37,117 bases of DNA from Lachnospiraceae bacterium (GCA_022769665.1 JALEIR010000048.1:1-37117), one strand, 5' to 3'. Shown: positions 24,105-32,802, counted from the first letter of the stretch. The notes: generated by a model from the sequence alone, not told the origin. Numbers and translations: made by a program.

Positions 24105-24789
24105 TGGTATACCCCACTCCCCAAACGGTTTTTACGTATTTCGGCTTGCGCGCCGGCTCCTGCATTTTTTCCCGGAGTCTTGCTATGTGTGTCATAACGG
24201 TGTTGTTGCTGTCGAGATATGCTTCTCCCCAGACAGCGGCGAAAAGCTCTTCCGAAGAGACAACTTTTCCTCTGTGTTCACAGAGATATAGTAGTATGCT
24301 AAATTCCAAAGGAGTCAGTGACAGTTCTTTTTCATTCAGAAAACATTTGTGACCGGTTTTGGAAATGCGAAGTCCTCGGACAGAGATTTCCTCTGATGCC
24401 GCCGGTGACTCATTTACGTTATACCGGGTATAGCGTCTAAGCTGCGTCTTGACTCTGGCTATCAACTCCAACGGATTAAAGGGCTTGGTGATGTAATCGT
24501 CCGCGCCCAGAGTCAGCCCCGTTATTTTATCCATGTCTTCAACCCTGGCAGTCAGCATGATAATGGGAAACAGATGTTTTTCCCTGATTTTCCGGCAGAG
24601 TGTGAAGCCATCCATATCCGGCAGCATTACATCAAGAATGGCAAGACTTAAGTCTTCCTGTTTCAGGCAGTCCAGCGCATCTGTGGCATTGTAAAATTTG
24701 CAGACCCGGTAGCCCTCGTTTTGCAGATAGACTTCCACTAAATCAGCAATGGATTCTTCATCATCCACAATCATTATTTTTTCGTTCAT
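24097..24789 (-). CDS. vanR: VanR-type response regulator
   Basis: 230 residues, OmpR/PhoB family. The receiver domain has Asp9/Asp10, the phosphorylated Asp53 in AILDVMLPDMDG, Thr80 and Lys102 in DYITKPFNP. The C-terminal winged helix contains LTPLEFSILLYLCEHRGKVV and ends WGVGYTIE. It activates its own operon and the resistance genes. GAGGA precedes the ATG. The predicted leader of about 80 bases contains the hairpin CCGCAA (24807-24812)/TTGCGG (24822-24827). Confidence 0.92.
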   Translation of the reverse strand: MNEKIMIVDDEESIADLVEVYLQNEGYRVCKFYNATDALDCLKQEDLSLAILDVMLPDMDGFTLCRKIREKHLFPIIMLTARVEDMDKITGLTLGADDYITKPFNPLELIARVKTQLRRYTRYNVNESPAASEEISVRGLRISKTGHKCFLNEKELSLTPLEFSILLYLCEHRGKVVSSEELFAAVWGEAYLDSNNTVMTHIARLREKMQEPARKPKYVKTVWGVGYTIE

Positions 24790-24874
24790 GATTTTTCCTC
24801 ATAGTACCGCAACGGACAGCATTGCGGCAATCGCAATTATGTATATGTCTGTATCATATATCCTATATTCCCCT

Positions 24875-24920
24875 TGTATAAAAGTAAAGATGACAGGTAA
24901 AATCGTAAGAAAATCGTAAG
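24875..24920 (-). promoter_or_regulatory. Putative VanR operator and vanRS promoter
   Basis: On the minus strand CTTACGATTTT occurs twice in exact tandem (24910-24920 and 24899-24909), an 11-bp direct repeat. It is 18 bp upstream of TATACA (24875-24880), a possible -10. Layout and motif match those before vanG (CKTASGATTT). On the plus strand the unit reads TCGTAAGAAAA, reminiscent of the VanR box described for VanA-type operons. Confidence 0.55.
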
Positions 24921-24979
24921 TTTATTTTTTTTTAATGATAATATCCTTCTGAATTTACACATTTTTTTGCATAAAGTGG

Positions 24980-24985
24980 TATAAT
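24980..24985 (+). promoter_or_regulatory. Possible -10 for the second two-component system
   Basis: A perfect TATAAT 48 bases before the kinase ATG. The -35 is poor (TACACA at 18 bp or TTTACA at 20 bp), so the promoter may need an activator. Confidence 0.4.
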
Positions 24986-25033
24986 ATCCGCAAAAGAACG
25001 CGTTTTCATTACAACCTGTGAGGGAGACTTCCC

Positions 25034-26518
25034 ATGAAATTTAAGACGAGATTATATATTACCTTTATCATGATTATTGCCCTGCCGATGCTGCTGACAG
25101 CTTTGGCGTTTTGCGGAATCGGACTGTATCTGATGAATGTTCAAAAAGGTTTTCCGGCGGATTTCAATTATTCGGCGGTTTCCGAGAATATGAAGGAGAT
25201 TGTGGAATCCACAGACAAGGCCTTTTTTGTATTGCAGGATCAGGTCAGGGAAGATGCTTCGCGGCTTGCGGATAAAGAATATCTGGAACAGATTAATTCG
25301 AATATTGCAAGAAAATCTACATACATTATTGTCCGTAAGGGTTCGGACCTTTATTATGCCGGAAATGAGGAAGCTGCCAAGGCAATTTTTCCCAAGCTGC
25401 CGGAGTATGGAGACGGAGAACTTTTGGAGGATTCCGGACTTTATTATGATGAGTTTGACAAATTTGTGAAACAGGTTGATTTTTTGTTTCCTGACGGCGA
25501 TGAAGGAAGCGCCTTTGTTGTTACCAAGGCGAATTCATTAATTTCCAAGCACTTGCTTGTCGATATGTTTGTGGCCATTCTGTTAATATTGATTTTTACA
25601 AGTGTCATGTTAACGCAGTGGATTCATAAAGGTGTGTTCAATCCAATCAATGAGCTGAATATAGCCATGAGGAAGATTAAGGAAGGTAATTTCGAGTATA
25701 CCTTACAGACGAATGTCAAAGGAGAAATCGGTGATCTGTATCGTAATTATGAGGATATGCGGCTTCGTCTGAAGGAATCTACGGAGGAGAGCCGCAAGAG
25801 CGAGGAGCAGAACAGAGAGCTTGTCAGCAATATCTCTCACGACTTGAAGACGCCTATCACAGCGATCAAGGGTTATGTGGAAGGTATTATGGACGGAGTC
25901 GCAGATACCCCGGAGAAGATGGACAAGTATATCAAGACCATCTACAACAAAGCAAACGACATGGAACGGCTGATTAACGAGTTGACCTATTATTCCCGTA
26001 TTGACAATAACAGAATTCCTTACAATTTCCATCGAATCAATGTGGCAGATTACTTCGGAGACTGTGTGGAAGAGGTGGGAATGGATTTGGAACAGCGAAA
26101 CATTGAGCTGAACTACTCCAATCTGGTAGCACCTGACACGATTGTCATAGCTGATCCGGAGCAGATGAAGAAAGTAATCAATAATATTATCAGCAACAGT
26201 ATCAAATATATGGATAAGCCACACGGCGTGATAGATATCCGTATTTTGGATGAGGTAGATTCCATCCGGATTGAAATCGAGGATAACGGAAAAGGTATTG
26301 CTCAGAAGGATTTGTCAAGAATTTTTGAGCGGTTCTACAGAACGGATGCATCCCGTAATTCAGCCCAGGGAGGCAGCGGTATCGGGCTTTCCATCGTGAA
26401 AAAAATTATTGAGGATCATGGCGGCTACATATGGGCTACCGCGAAGGAGGGCGAAGGAACCTGTATGCATTTTGTGCTGAGGAAATATATTGAGTTGGGA
26501 AATGAAAAGCAATCTTAA
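25034..26518 (+). CDS. Sensor histidine kinase of a second two-component system
   Basis: 494 residues. Membrane segment 1 (about 8-33), an extracytoplasmic domain of about 140 residues, membrane segment 2 (about 178-200), then a HAMP domain (INELNIAMRKIKEGNFEYTL). The kinase core has LVSNISHDLKTPITAIKGYV (His about 274), NNIISNSIKYMD, EDNGKGIAQKDL and GGSGIGLSIVKKII. The large outside domain, unlike the short loop of VanS, suggests a different stimulus, not identifiable here. GAGGGAG precedes the ATG. Divergent from vanR and followed 16 bases later by its partner regulator. Confidence 0.92.
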   Translation: MKFKTRLYITFIMIIALPMLLTALAFCGIGLYLMNVQKGFPADFNYSAVSENMKEIVESTDKAFFVLQDQVREDASRLADKEYLEQINSNIARKSTYIIVRKGSDLYYAGNEEAAKAIFPKLPEYGDGELLEDSGLYYDEFDKFVKQVDFLFPDGDEGSAFVVTKANSLISKHLLVDMFVAILLILIFTSVMLTQWIHKGVFNPINELNIAMRKIKEGNFEYTLQTNVKGEIGDLYRNYEDMRLRLKESTEESRKSEEQNRELVSNISHDLKTPITAIKGYVEGIMDGVADTPEKMDKYIKTIYNKANDMERLINELTYYSRIDNNRIPYNFHRINVADYFGDCVEEVGMDLEQRNIELNYSNLVAPDTIVIADPEQMKKVINNIISNSIKYMDKPHGVIDIRILDEVDSIRIEIEDNGKGIAQKDLSRIFERFYRTDASRNSAQGGSGIGLSIVKKIIEDHGGYIWATAKEGEGTCMHFVLRKYIELGNEKQS

Positions 26519-26534
26519 ACGGAGGAAGGACAGA

Positions 26535-27227
26535 ATGAGCAAAATTTTGATTATTGAGGACGAAGTTGCTATTGCAGATTTGGAGAAAGATTATCTGGAG
26601 CTTTCGGATTTTCAGGTAGATATCTGCAATACCGGAGATGAGGGGCTTGCTGCAGCTCTGAAAGGGGATTACAATCTTGTCATTTTGGATTTGATGTTAC
26701 CCGGTATGGACGGATTTGAGGTGTGCCGTAAGATCCGGGAGGAGAAAAACATACCGATATTGATGGTATCTGCAAAGAAGGACGACATTGATAAGATCAG
26801 GGGACTGGGTCTGGGCGCAGACGATTACATGACAAAGCCTTTCAGTCCCAGCGAACTGGTGGCAAGGGTGAAAGCACATATGGCGCGGTATGAGAGATTG
26901 GTGGGTTCAAACCAGAAACCTCAGAACGATATTGTGGAAATCCGCGGAATACGCATTGATAAGACCGCCCGCCGGGTTTATGTGGACGGTGTGGAGAAGA
27001 CCTTTACCACAAAGGAGTTTGACCTTTTGACCTTCCTTGCGGAAAATCCCAACCATGTGTATACCAAGGAAGAATTGTTCCGTGAAATCTGGGACATGGA
27101 TTCCATCGGAGACATTGCAACCGTCACCGTACACATCAAAAAGATTCGTGAGAAAATCGAAAAAGATACTGCAAAGCCCCAATACATCGAAACCATATGG
27201 GGTGTGGGATACCGCTTTAAGGTATAA
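26535..27227 (+). CDS. OmpR-family response regulator, partner of the preceding kinase
   Basis: 230 residues. The receiver domain carries Glu8/Asp9, phospho-acceptor Asp52 in VILDLMLPGMDG, the Ser of MVSAKKDD and Lys in DYMTKPFSPSEL. The DNA-binding winged helix ends TIWGVGYRFKV. The ATG at 26535 is chosen because AGGAAGG is six bases upstream; an earlier in-frame start would lie inside the kinase gene. It is probably transcribed with that kinase. Targets are unknown. Confidence 0.92.
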   Translation: MSKILIIEDEVAIADLEKDYLELSDFQVDICNTGDEGLAAALKGDYNLVILDLMLPGMDGFEVCRKIREEKNIPILMVSAKKDDIDKIRGLGLGADDYMTKPFSPSELVARVKAHMARYERLVGSNQKPQNDIVEIRGIRIDKTARRVYVDGVEKTFTTKEFDLLTFLAENPNHVYTKEELFREIWDMDSIGDIATVTVHIKKIREKIEKDTAKPQYIETIWGVGYRFKV

Positions 27228-27331
27228 ATGAAAACAGAACAGTAAAGATGGTGGAAGGGTTCGGGTAAACCATGTTAGAATGTGTGTAACAAATAAAAAT
27301 TGTGCAGACAGCGGAAAGGCATGGTGAGTTT
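27228..27331. other. Non-coding spacer
   Basis: No gene, convincing promoter or terminator recognised between the response regulator and the decayed regulator that follows. Confidence 0.5.
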
Positions 27332-27567
27332 ATGAGTTTCGGACAAAATTTGCAGTTCCTTAGAAAAATGGGAAATGGATATGGTCTATCCGGAAATAAC
27401 TAAATTGGTAGAGATATGCAATCTGTTCTCCTGTTCTATGGATGAATTGGTGCGGGAGAATATGAAAATAAACGATGAAGCATATTCTGATATTCATTTC
27501 CTGCTTTGAAAAGGAGTATGAAAAGAACGGCACTTCGTTCATGGATGTGTATATAGCCATTGAATAG
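27332..27567 (+). pseudogene. Decayed XRE/GyrI-like transcriptional regulator
   Basis: Starts MSFGQNLQFLRKMGNG, the usual beginning of an HTH-XRE regulator, then goes out of frame to a stop. A second frame (about 27369-27509) reads WEMDMVYPEITKLVEICNLF and SCSMDELVRENMKINDEAYS, which normally follows the HTH. After another break a third piece reads FEKEYEKNGTSFMDVYIAIE and stop, the typical end of a GyrI/AraC effector-binding domain. Most of the HTH helices and the effector domain are missing, so at least two deletions have occurred. Confidence 0.75.
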
Positions 27568-27637
27568 TTGTGTTTGACTTCCTCAGTGATTTGTGAAAGA
27601 ATAGAGGCAAATCAGATGAGAAGAGGTATTGGTAAAT

Positions 27638-29041
27638 ATGCTTCCAGAGGCATTTTTGGAGAGAATGAGGCAGATGCTTGGCGGGGAATATGATGCGTTC
27701 CTACAGACTTTCGGGCAGGATAGGTATCAGGCTTTGCGGCTGAATGCCCTAAAACGAAATGCAGAGGGAAAAACGGCAGCGCAGGCTTACGGCTGTGAGA
27801 AGGAGACTCAGACCTGTTTTGCAAGCCTGACTCCCGTGCCCTGGGCGGAGAACGGTTATTATTATGATTCGGCTGATCAGCCGGGGAAGCATCCCTGTCA
27901 TGAGGCGGGGATATACTATATTCAGGAGCCCAGTGCCATGGCTCCGGCAGAGCTGCTTCAGGTGCAGCCCGGGGACAGAGTACTGGATCTCTGCGCTGCT
28001 CCCGGAGGCAAGAGTACCCAGTTGGCAGCTAAACTGAATGGAGAAGGATTTCTGCTCTGCAATGAAATTCATCCCTCCAGAGCCAAAATTTTGTCGGAGA
28101 ATGTGGAACGGATGGGGATTCGGAATGCCTGTGTTACCAACGAGACTCCCGCAAGACTGGCAGAGAACTTTTGGTGCTTTTTTAACAAAATACTGGTGGA
28201 TGCACCTTGCTCCGGAGAAGGAATGTTCCGAAAGAATGAGACGGCATGTGAGGAATGGAGTCCGGAGAATGTAAGGCTCTGCGCTGAGAGACAGGACGAA
28301 ATACTTGATTGTGCAGCCAAGATGCTGCGGCCCGGCGGACGACTGGTATATTCTACCTGTACCTTTGCGGAGGAGGAAGACGAGGGAAGCATCCGTAGAT
28401 TTCTGGAACGACATTCTGAATTTAAAGTGACAGCAGTGGACGGTGCAGCCATGGGTCTGGGAGATTGCGAAGGAAATTTTCCGGGTACGGTTCGCCTCTG
28501 GCCTCACAAAATTAAGGGCGAGGGACATTTTGCGGCAGTATTGATAAAGGCGGGAGATACGCCGGAGGGATGGAACGGAAGCATTTCTTCCGGCGAAACC
28601 GAAAAGACAGTTTCCGAGAAGGAATTGGAAGAGTACTTTGCTTTCTGCCGGGAAAATCTAAAGGGAACAACAGGACAGGCTATGGACGGAGCGAGATATA
28701 TCCGCTTCGGAGACAATCTTTATCTTGCACCAAAGGATATGCCGGGGTTGAAAGGGCTGAAGGTTTTGCGGCCCGGTTTACATCTGGGAGAGATAAAAAA
28801 GAATCGTTTTGAGCCTTCCCATGCACTGGCTTTGGCTTTGTCGCCGGAGGACACGGTACATGTATGGAATCTGAGATCCGAGGAACTTGCAACAGCCTAT
28901 CTGAACGGGCTGACTTTTTCGGCAGAGGGAGAGAAAGGCTGGTACCTGATTTGTGTAGACGGCTTCTCTCTGGGCTGGGGAAAGCTGGCGGGAGGTATTA
29001 TGAAAAATCATTATCCCAAGGGATTGAGGGTGAACCGGTAG
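27638..29041 (+). CDS. RsmF-type rRNA cytosine-C5 methyltransferase (RsmB/NOP family)
   Basis: 467 residues. The SAM domain has motif I VLDLCAAPGGKSTQLAAKL, motif IV VDAPCSGEGMFRK and motif VI YSTCTFAEEEDEGS; the two Cys are the catalytic nucleophile and the releasing Cys of RNA m5C methyltransferases. A C-terminal RNA-binding region (about 300-467) ends YEKSLSQG-like in one frame but here reads GKLAGGIMKNHYPKGLR, typical of RsmF-like proteins. The ATG at 27638 has AGAGGT ten bases upstream. The next gene starts directly after its stop. Confidence 0.9.
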   Translation: MLPEAFLERMRQMLGGEYDAFLQTFGQDRYQALRLNALKRNAEGKTAAQAYGCEKETQTCFASLTPVPWAENGYYYDSADQPGKHPCHEAGIYYIQEPSAMAPAELLQVQPGDRVLDLCAAPGGKSTQLAAKLNGEGFLLCNEIHPSRAKILSENVERMGIRNACVTNETPARLAENFWCFFNKILVDAPCSGEGMFRKNETACEEWSPENVRLCAERQDEILDCAAKMLRPGGRLVYSTCTFAEEEDEGSIRRFLERHSEFKVTAVDGAAMGLGDCEGNFPGTVRLWPHKIKGEGHFAAVLIKAGDTPEGWNGSISSGETEKTVSEKELEEYFAFCRENLKGTTGQAMDGARYIRFGDNLYLAPKDMPGLKGLKVLRPGLHLGEIKKNRFEPSHALALALSPEDTVHVWNLRSEELATAYLNGLTFSAEGEKGWYLICVDGFSLGWGKLAGGIMKNHYPKGLRVNR

Positions 29042-29779
29042 ATGAAGACAGAAATGATTTATGAGGACAAAGATTTGCTTGTCATCAGAAAGCCTGCAGG
29101 GCTTGCAACACAAAGTGCCGGTGTGGGTCAGGCGGATGTAGTCAGTGAGCTAAAAAACTATCTGGCGCGGACAAGCGGAAGTAAGGGACAGCCCTACCTT
29201 GGTATTATTCATCGGTTAGACCAGCCGGTGGAAGGACTGTTGGTTTTTGCCAAAAACAAAAATGCTGCGGCAGCACTGACAAAGCAACTGGGCGGGCAGG
29301 AGAATTCCGGTCTGTTGAATAAACAGTATTATGCCGTGTTTTGTGGAAAACCTTCCGATAAGGAAGGGGTACTTGTGGATTACATGTACAAAGGAACAGA
29401 CGGGAAAGCAGTCGTTGTGAAGAAGAAAAGTGTAACGGAAAGTAGCGAAGGACAAAGAGGAGCGAAGGCAGTGCTGCACTATCGGATTTTACAGACGGTG
29501 ATAATATCCACCGGGGAGGAACTTTCTCTGGCTGATATTCACATTGAAACCGGAAGATTCCATCAGATTCGTGCCCAGATGGCAAATGCGGGAATGGCGC
29601 TTTTGGGAGATGTAAAATACGGAGATGAAGAGACGAAGGAATGTTCCGCGAAATTGGGAGTTCGTACAGTTGCGCTTTGTGCATACAAACTATCCTTTAT
29701 TCATCCGGTTTCCGGCGAAACTTTAAGCTTTGAGACAAAGCCGGAAACGAAGGGATTTTCCTTTTTTCCCCTGTCATGA
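29042..29779 (+). CDS. RluA-family pseudouridine synthase
   Basis: 245 residues. Isomerises uridine to pseudouridine in structured RNA. The family signature is GIIHRLDQPVEGLLVFAKN, with the catalytic Asp in HRLD; DLLVIRKPAGLATQS precedes it and IETGRFHQIRAQMANAG and LLGDVKYGD follow. No S4 domain is present, so it belongs to the short RluA branch; which RNA position it modifies cannot be read. Its ATG begins at the base after the stop of the methyltransferase, so the two RNA-modification genes are likely coupled. Confidence 0.9.
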   Translation: MKTEMIYEDKDLLVIRKPAGLATQSAGVGQADVVSELKNYLARTSGSKGQPYLGIIHRLDQPVEGLLVFAKNKNAAAALTKQLGGQENSGLLNKQYYAVFCGKPSDKEGVLVDYMYKGTDGKAVVVKKKSVTESSEGQRGAKAVLHYRILQTVIISTGEELSLADIHIETGRFHQIRAQMANAGMALLGDVKYGDEETKECSAKLGVRTVALCAYKLSFIHPVSGETLSFETKPETKGFSFFPLS

Positions 29780-29836
29780 TTTTGGTGAAAACAAACATAC
29801 TAAGAACAAGGATGAAATGCACGGGAGGTTCTTGGT

Positions 29837-30901
29837 ATGGCAGAAAAACTGAAAGAAAACAGACTTTTGATACTGCTCCTTTTGACAGGAGCAGTTTATT
29901 TTTTCTTAAGGGTAATTGCACCTTTGACCGCACCGGTTTTACTTGCCATGCTGTTTGTTACTATTTTTGGGCCGACACTTCAAAAGATGCAGAGTCGAAT
30001 GAAAATCCATCGTCAGGTGGGAGCAGTTCTGCTGTTATTGATTGCATGCGCAATTCTCATACTTTTGGTGTGGGTTTTGTTTTTCTGGATTGTGGGCAGT
30101 TTGCCGGGATGGCTGGGGAATCTGGATTCACTGGAGGAAGATATTTTTTCCGTCATTCATGAGGTTTGCAGTATTGTGGGAAAAACGATCAAAATAGACA
30201 ATAAATATCTGGAGAATACTATTTTTTCTGCAGTGAGAGATGGAATAGACTGGTTTCAGTTGCAGTTTGTGCCGGATATGCTGTCTCAGTCCCTGGAGTT
30301 TGTGAAAGTGGCTGCAACCTTCGGCGGATTTCTGATTAGTTTTCTCATTGCTACCGTATTGCTGGCGAAGGATTATGACAATATAATGAACCGCATGCTG
30401 GACAGGGAAGAATGTCACATGCTTCTGGAAATTATTTGCGGAATTATCCGCTATATAGCAACTTACGTGAAGGCGCAGGCAATTATTATGAGCGTAATCG
30501 GCGGAACTTCGGCTGCAATTTTGAGCATTTGCGGAATCAGACACGGGGGATTATGGGGAATGCTGGCGGGAATTCTGGATGCATTGCCCTTTATCGGAAC
30601 GGGAATCGTGCTGGTGCCGCTGGGCGTACAGCAGATTCTGGTGGGAAAATATCTCAGTGCATTCTTTTGCCTGTTGCTTTATGTTACTTGTATATTTATC
30701 AGAGAAATTTTAGAGCCTAAGTTGATCGGGAAAAAAGTGGGGGTTCCTCCCATTGCCATTTTGCTGTCCATTTATGCCGGAATCAAACTTTTCGGATTAT
30801 GGGGAATCATAGGCGGGCCGCTGGGCTTTGTGATGATATACCAGGGGTATTTAAGCATAGAACGGCGGAGGGAAAAGCATTTGACGAACGATAATGAGTA
30901 G
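29837..30901 (+). CDS. AI-2E (PerM/YtvI) family membrane permease
   Basis: 354 residues with about seven or eight membrane segments: two near the start (LLILLLLTGAVYFFLRVIAP, VLLAMLFVTIFGP), one at about 62-85, and a block from about 155 to 345. Family text includes GILDALPFIGTGIVLVPLG, EPKLIGKKVGVPPIAILLSI and LWGIIGGPLGFVM. The family is named for TqsA, but members carry out varied transport, including sodium-proton exchange and sporulation roles (YtvI), so AI-2 export should not be assumed. GGAGG lies eight bases before the ATG. Confidence 0.88.
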   Translation: MAEKLKENRLLILLLLTGAVYFFLRVIAPLTAPVLLAMLFVTIFGPTLQKMQSRMKIHRQVGAVLLLLIACAILILLVWVLFFWIVGSLPGWLGNLDSLEEDIFSVIHEVCSIVGKTIKIDNKYLENTIFSAVRDGIDWFQLQFVPDMLSQSLEFVKVAATFGGFLISFLIATVLLAKDYDNIMNRMLDREECHMLLEIICGIIRYIATYVKAQAIIMSVIGGTSAAILSICGIRHGGLWGMLAGILDALPFIGTGIVLVPLGVQQILVGKYLSAFFCLLLYVTCIFIREILEPKLIGKKVGVPPIAILLSIYAGIKLFGLWGIIGGPLGFVMIYQGYLSIERRREKHLTNDNE

Positions 30902-30943
30902 ACTATTATGGAAATATAAGTATTTCTGCTACGGGAGGGGAAA

Positions 30944-32581
30944 ATGTTTTATTATTCAAACAGCGACAAAAAGAGAAAAACCAAGCCTGTAACAGACAGC
31001 GTCAAAGACTTTCTGAAGGACCTCATCGACTATGCCGTGTGTCTGTATATTATGCTGATGCTGGCGGTTTTTCCGTTTTATTTTACAGACGGCTATATAC
31101 ATATTGGTTCAGATAAAGCTGAGTTTTTCTGCCGACTGAGCGTAAATGCCGGAAGAGTTCTTGTTTTGCCGGTTTTACTGTATTTGCTGATTAGCCTGGG
31201 TATTTTAATGCGGGACAACGGAAAGCAATGTTCATTGAAAAAAATGATGCGAGAAACTATTTCTTTGACAGATATTTTTGCATTTGTTTATTGCGTCGCG
31301 CTGTTCATTTCTTATGGATTTTCAGATTACAGAGAAAATGCGTTATGGGGAGCAGAACGATGGTACATGGGTCTTGTGCCGCAGCTTATGCTTATGATGA
31401 CTTATTTCCTGGTGTCAAAGTTCTGGAAGCCCAGAAGGTGGGTGCTGTTTCTGGTGATTCCGGTATCTGCCGCTGTATTTGCTTTGGGATGTCTGAACCG
31501 TTTCGGGATATATCCCATTGACATGAAATATCTGGATCCGTCCTTCATATCCACCATCGGCAATATCAACTGGTACTGTGGATATGCGGTTTCCGTTGTG
31601 TTTATAGGTATCGCTTTGTTTTGGCTGGAGCCGGAAATGAAGGGATGGAAAAAGGTGGTGCTTGCGGCATATTCAGTTTTGGGCTTTGTTACTTTGATGA
31701 TTCAAGGCAGTGAAAGTGGTCTGGTGGCATTGGCTGTTGTATTGCTGGTTATGTTCTGCTGTTCCGTTCATGATAAAGAGCGGATGTTGCTTTTCTGGCA
31801 GGATATGGTACTGCTCTGGGGAGGCTGTCTGGCTGTCTATGCGGTAAGGCTGTTTGCACCGAAGGAATACATAATGAATTATATGGATGGATTTGGCGCA
31901 AAGCTTACATATGGTGTATTTCCGATTATTATGACAATAGTGTCGGTTGCCGGTTTGGCATGGGTAGAGAAAGGAAAAATAAAAGGTTTCTATTCTGAAA
32001 AGCTCTTTGGTGTTTTGGCGAAAACAGTTGTGGTTGGATGCGTGACAGCGGTGTTGGCGGTATTGCTTTTGGCTACGGTGAATACAGCAAAGCCCGGAAG
32101 CCTTGGCAGACTGTCGGAGTATAAATTATTTACCTTCAGTCAAAGCTGGGGAAGTAACAGAGGGGCAACCTGGTCCGCGGGCTGGAGGTGCTTTATCAAT
32201 CAGGATGGACTGCACAAGCTGGTGGGTGTTGGACCGGATTGTATGGCGGAATATCTGTACAGCGGTGAAGATGCAGATTTGATAGCGGATGTAAATGAGA
32301 AATTCGGTACAGCCAGGTTGACGAATGCTCACAACGAATGGCTGACGGTTCTTGTAAATATAGGTGTGCTTGGATTGATAGGTTTTGGGGGAATGATTGT
32401 CTGCGGTATACGTGAGCTTCTGAAAAAGGGTCGTGAGAATCCGGTTGCCTGCGCATGTGGTTTTTGTCTGTTGGCTTATACAGTAAATAATATATTCAGC
32501 TTCCAGCAGTCTATGAGCGTGGGAACCATATTTGTGATTTTTGGCATCGGGGAAGCATTTTTACAAAACGATTGCAAATAG
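30944..32581 (+). CDS. O-antigen ligase-like (Wzy_C) membrane protein
   Basis: 545 residues with around twelve membrane segments. The large outside loop carries the Wzy/WaaL features: SNRGATWSAGWRCF, KLVGVGPDCMAEYL and NAHNEWLTVLVNIGVLGLIG. In Gram-positive bacteria such proteins join or polymerise lipid-linked glycans onto surface acceptors. A basic cytoplasmic N-terminus (SDKKRKTKP) precedes the first segment. A GGAGGGG site is before the ATG. It lies 42 bases after the permease gene, with no terminator between. No glycosyltransferase is adjacent, so its glycan is unknown. Confidence 0.87.
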   Translation: MFYYSNSDKKRKTKPVTDSVKDFLKDLIDYAVCLYIMLMLAVFPFYFTDGYIHIGSDKAEFFCRLSVNAGRVLVLPVLLYLLISLGILMRDNGKQCSLKKMMRETISLTDIFAFVYCVALFISYGFSDYRENALWGAERWYMGLVPQLMLMMTYFLVSKFWKPRRWVLFLVIPVSAAVFALGCLNRFGIYPIDMKYLDPSFISTIGNINWYCGYAVSVVFIGIALFWLEPEMKGWKKVVLAAYSVLGFVTLMIQGSESGLVALAVVLLVMFCCSVHDKERMLLFWQDMVLLWGGCLAVYAVRLFAPKEYIMNYMDGFGAKLTYGVFPIIMTIVSVAGLAWVEKGKIKGFYSEKLFGVLAKTVVVGCVTAVLAVLLLATVNTAKPGSLGRLSEYKLFTFSQSWGSNRGATWSAGWRCFINQDGLHKLVGVGPDCMAEYLYSGEDADLIADVNEKFGTARLTNAHNEWLTVLVNIGVLGLIGFGGMIVCGIRELLKKGRENPVACACGFCLLAYTVNNIFSFQQSMSVGTIFVIFGIGEAFLQNDCK

Positions 32582-32635
32582 CGTGCGTTCGCTCCGCTAG
32601 AGCTTGCGTGTACAAAGCATATACAGTGTCTAATC

Positions 32636-32672
32636 AAAAAAGAGCCCTCACTGATGTGAGAGCTCTTTTTTT
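32636..32672. terminator. Bidirectional terminator between the O-antigen ligase-like gene and tRNA-Pro
   Basis: AGAGC + CTCA pairs with TGAG + GCTCT around a short loop; six A precede and eight T follow, so it can act on both strands. It would end the plus-strand unit and the minus-strand tRNA transcript. Confidence 0.88.
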
Positions 32673-32674
32673 CA

Positions 32675-32748
32675 TCGGCGCGACGTGATTCGAACACGCG
32701 ACCTCTGCGTCCCGAACGCAGCGCTCTACCAAGCTGAGCCACGCGCCG
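32675..32748 (-). tRNA. tRNA-Pro (anticodon CGG)
   Basis: Cloverleaf on the minus strand. The acceptor stem is CGGCGCG/CGCGCCG, the D arm GCTC...GAGC, the anticodon stem CTGCG/CGCAG with loop TTCGGGA (anticodon CGG), and the T arm GCGTG-TTCGAAT-CACGT with one G.U pair. The discriminator base is A, and CCA is not encoded. It stands alone with its own promoter and terminator. Confidence 0.95.
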
Positions 32749-32773
32749 ATACGAAATAAATCGTAACAGTAAA

Positions 32774-32802
32774 ATAATAAATAAAAAGAGATTGATTGTC
32801 AA
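32774..32802 (-). promoter_or_regulatory. Promoter of tRNA-Pro
   Basis: Minus-strand TTGACA (32797-32802), 17-base spacer and TATTAT (32774-32779), about 25 bases before the mature tRNA 5' end. Confidence 0.75.

Noticed and set aside
18677..24789. The van locus as part of a conjugative or integrative element
   Set aside because: No integrase, relaxase, transposase or att-like repeat is found, and flanking genes are ordinary chromosomal functions. An element larger than the window cannot be excluded.
29837..30901. AI-2E permease as the exporter of the AI-2 made by LuxS in this window
   Set aside because: The family name is misleading, many members transport other things, and the two genes are 15 kb apart.
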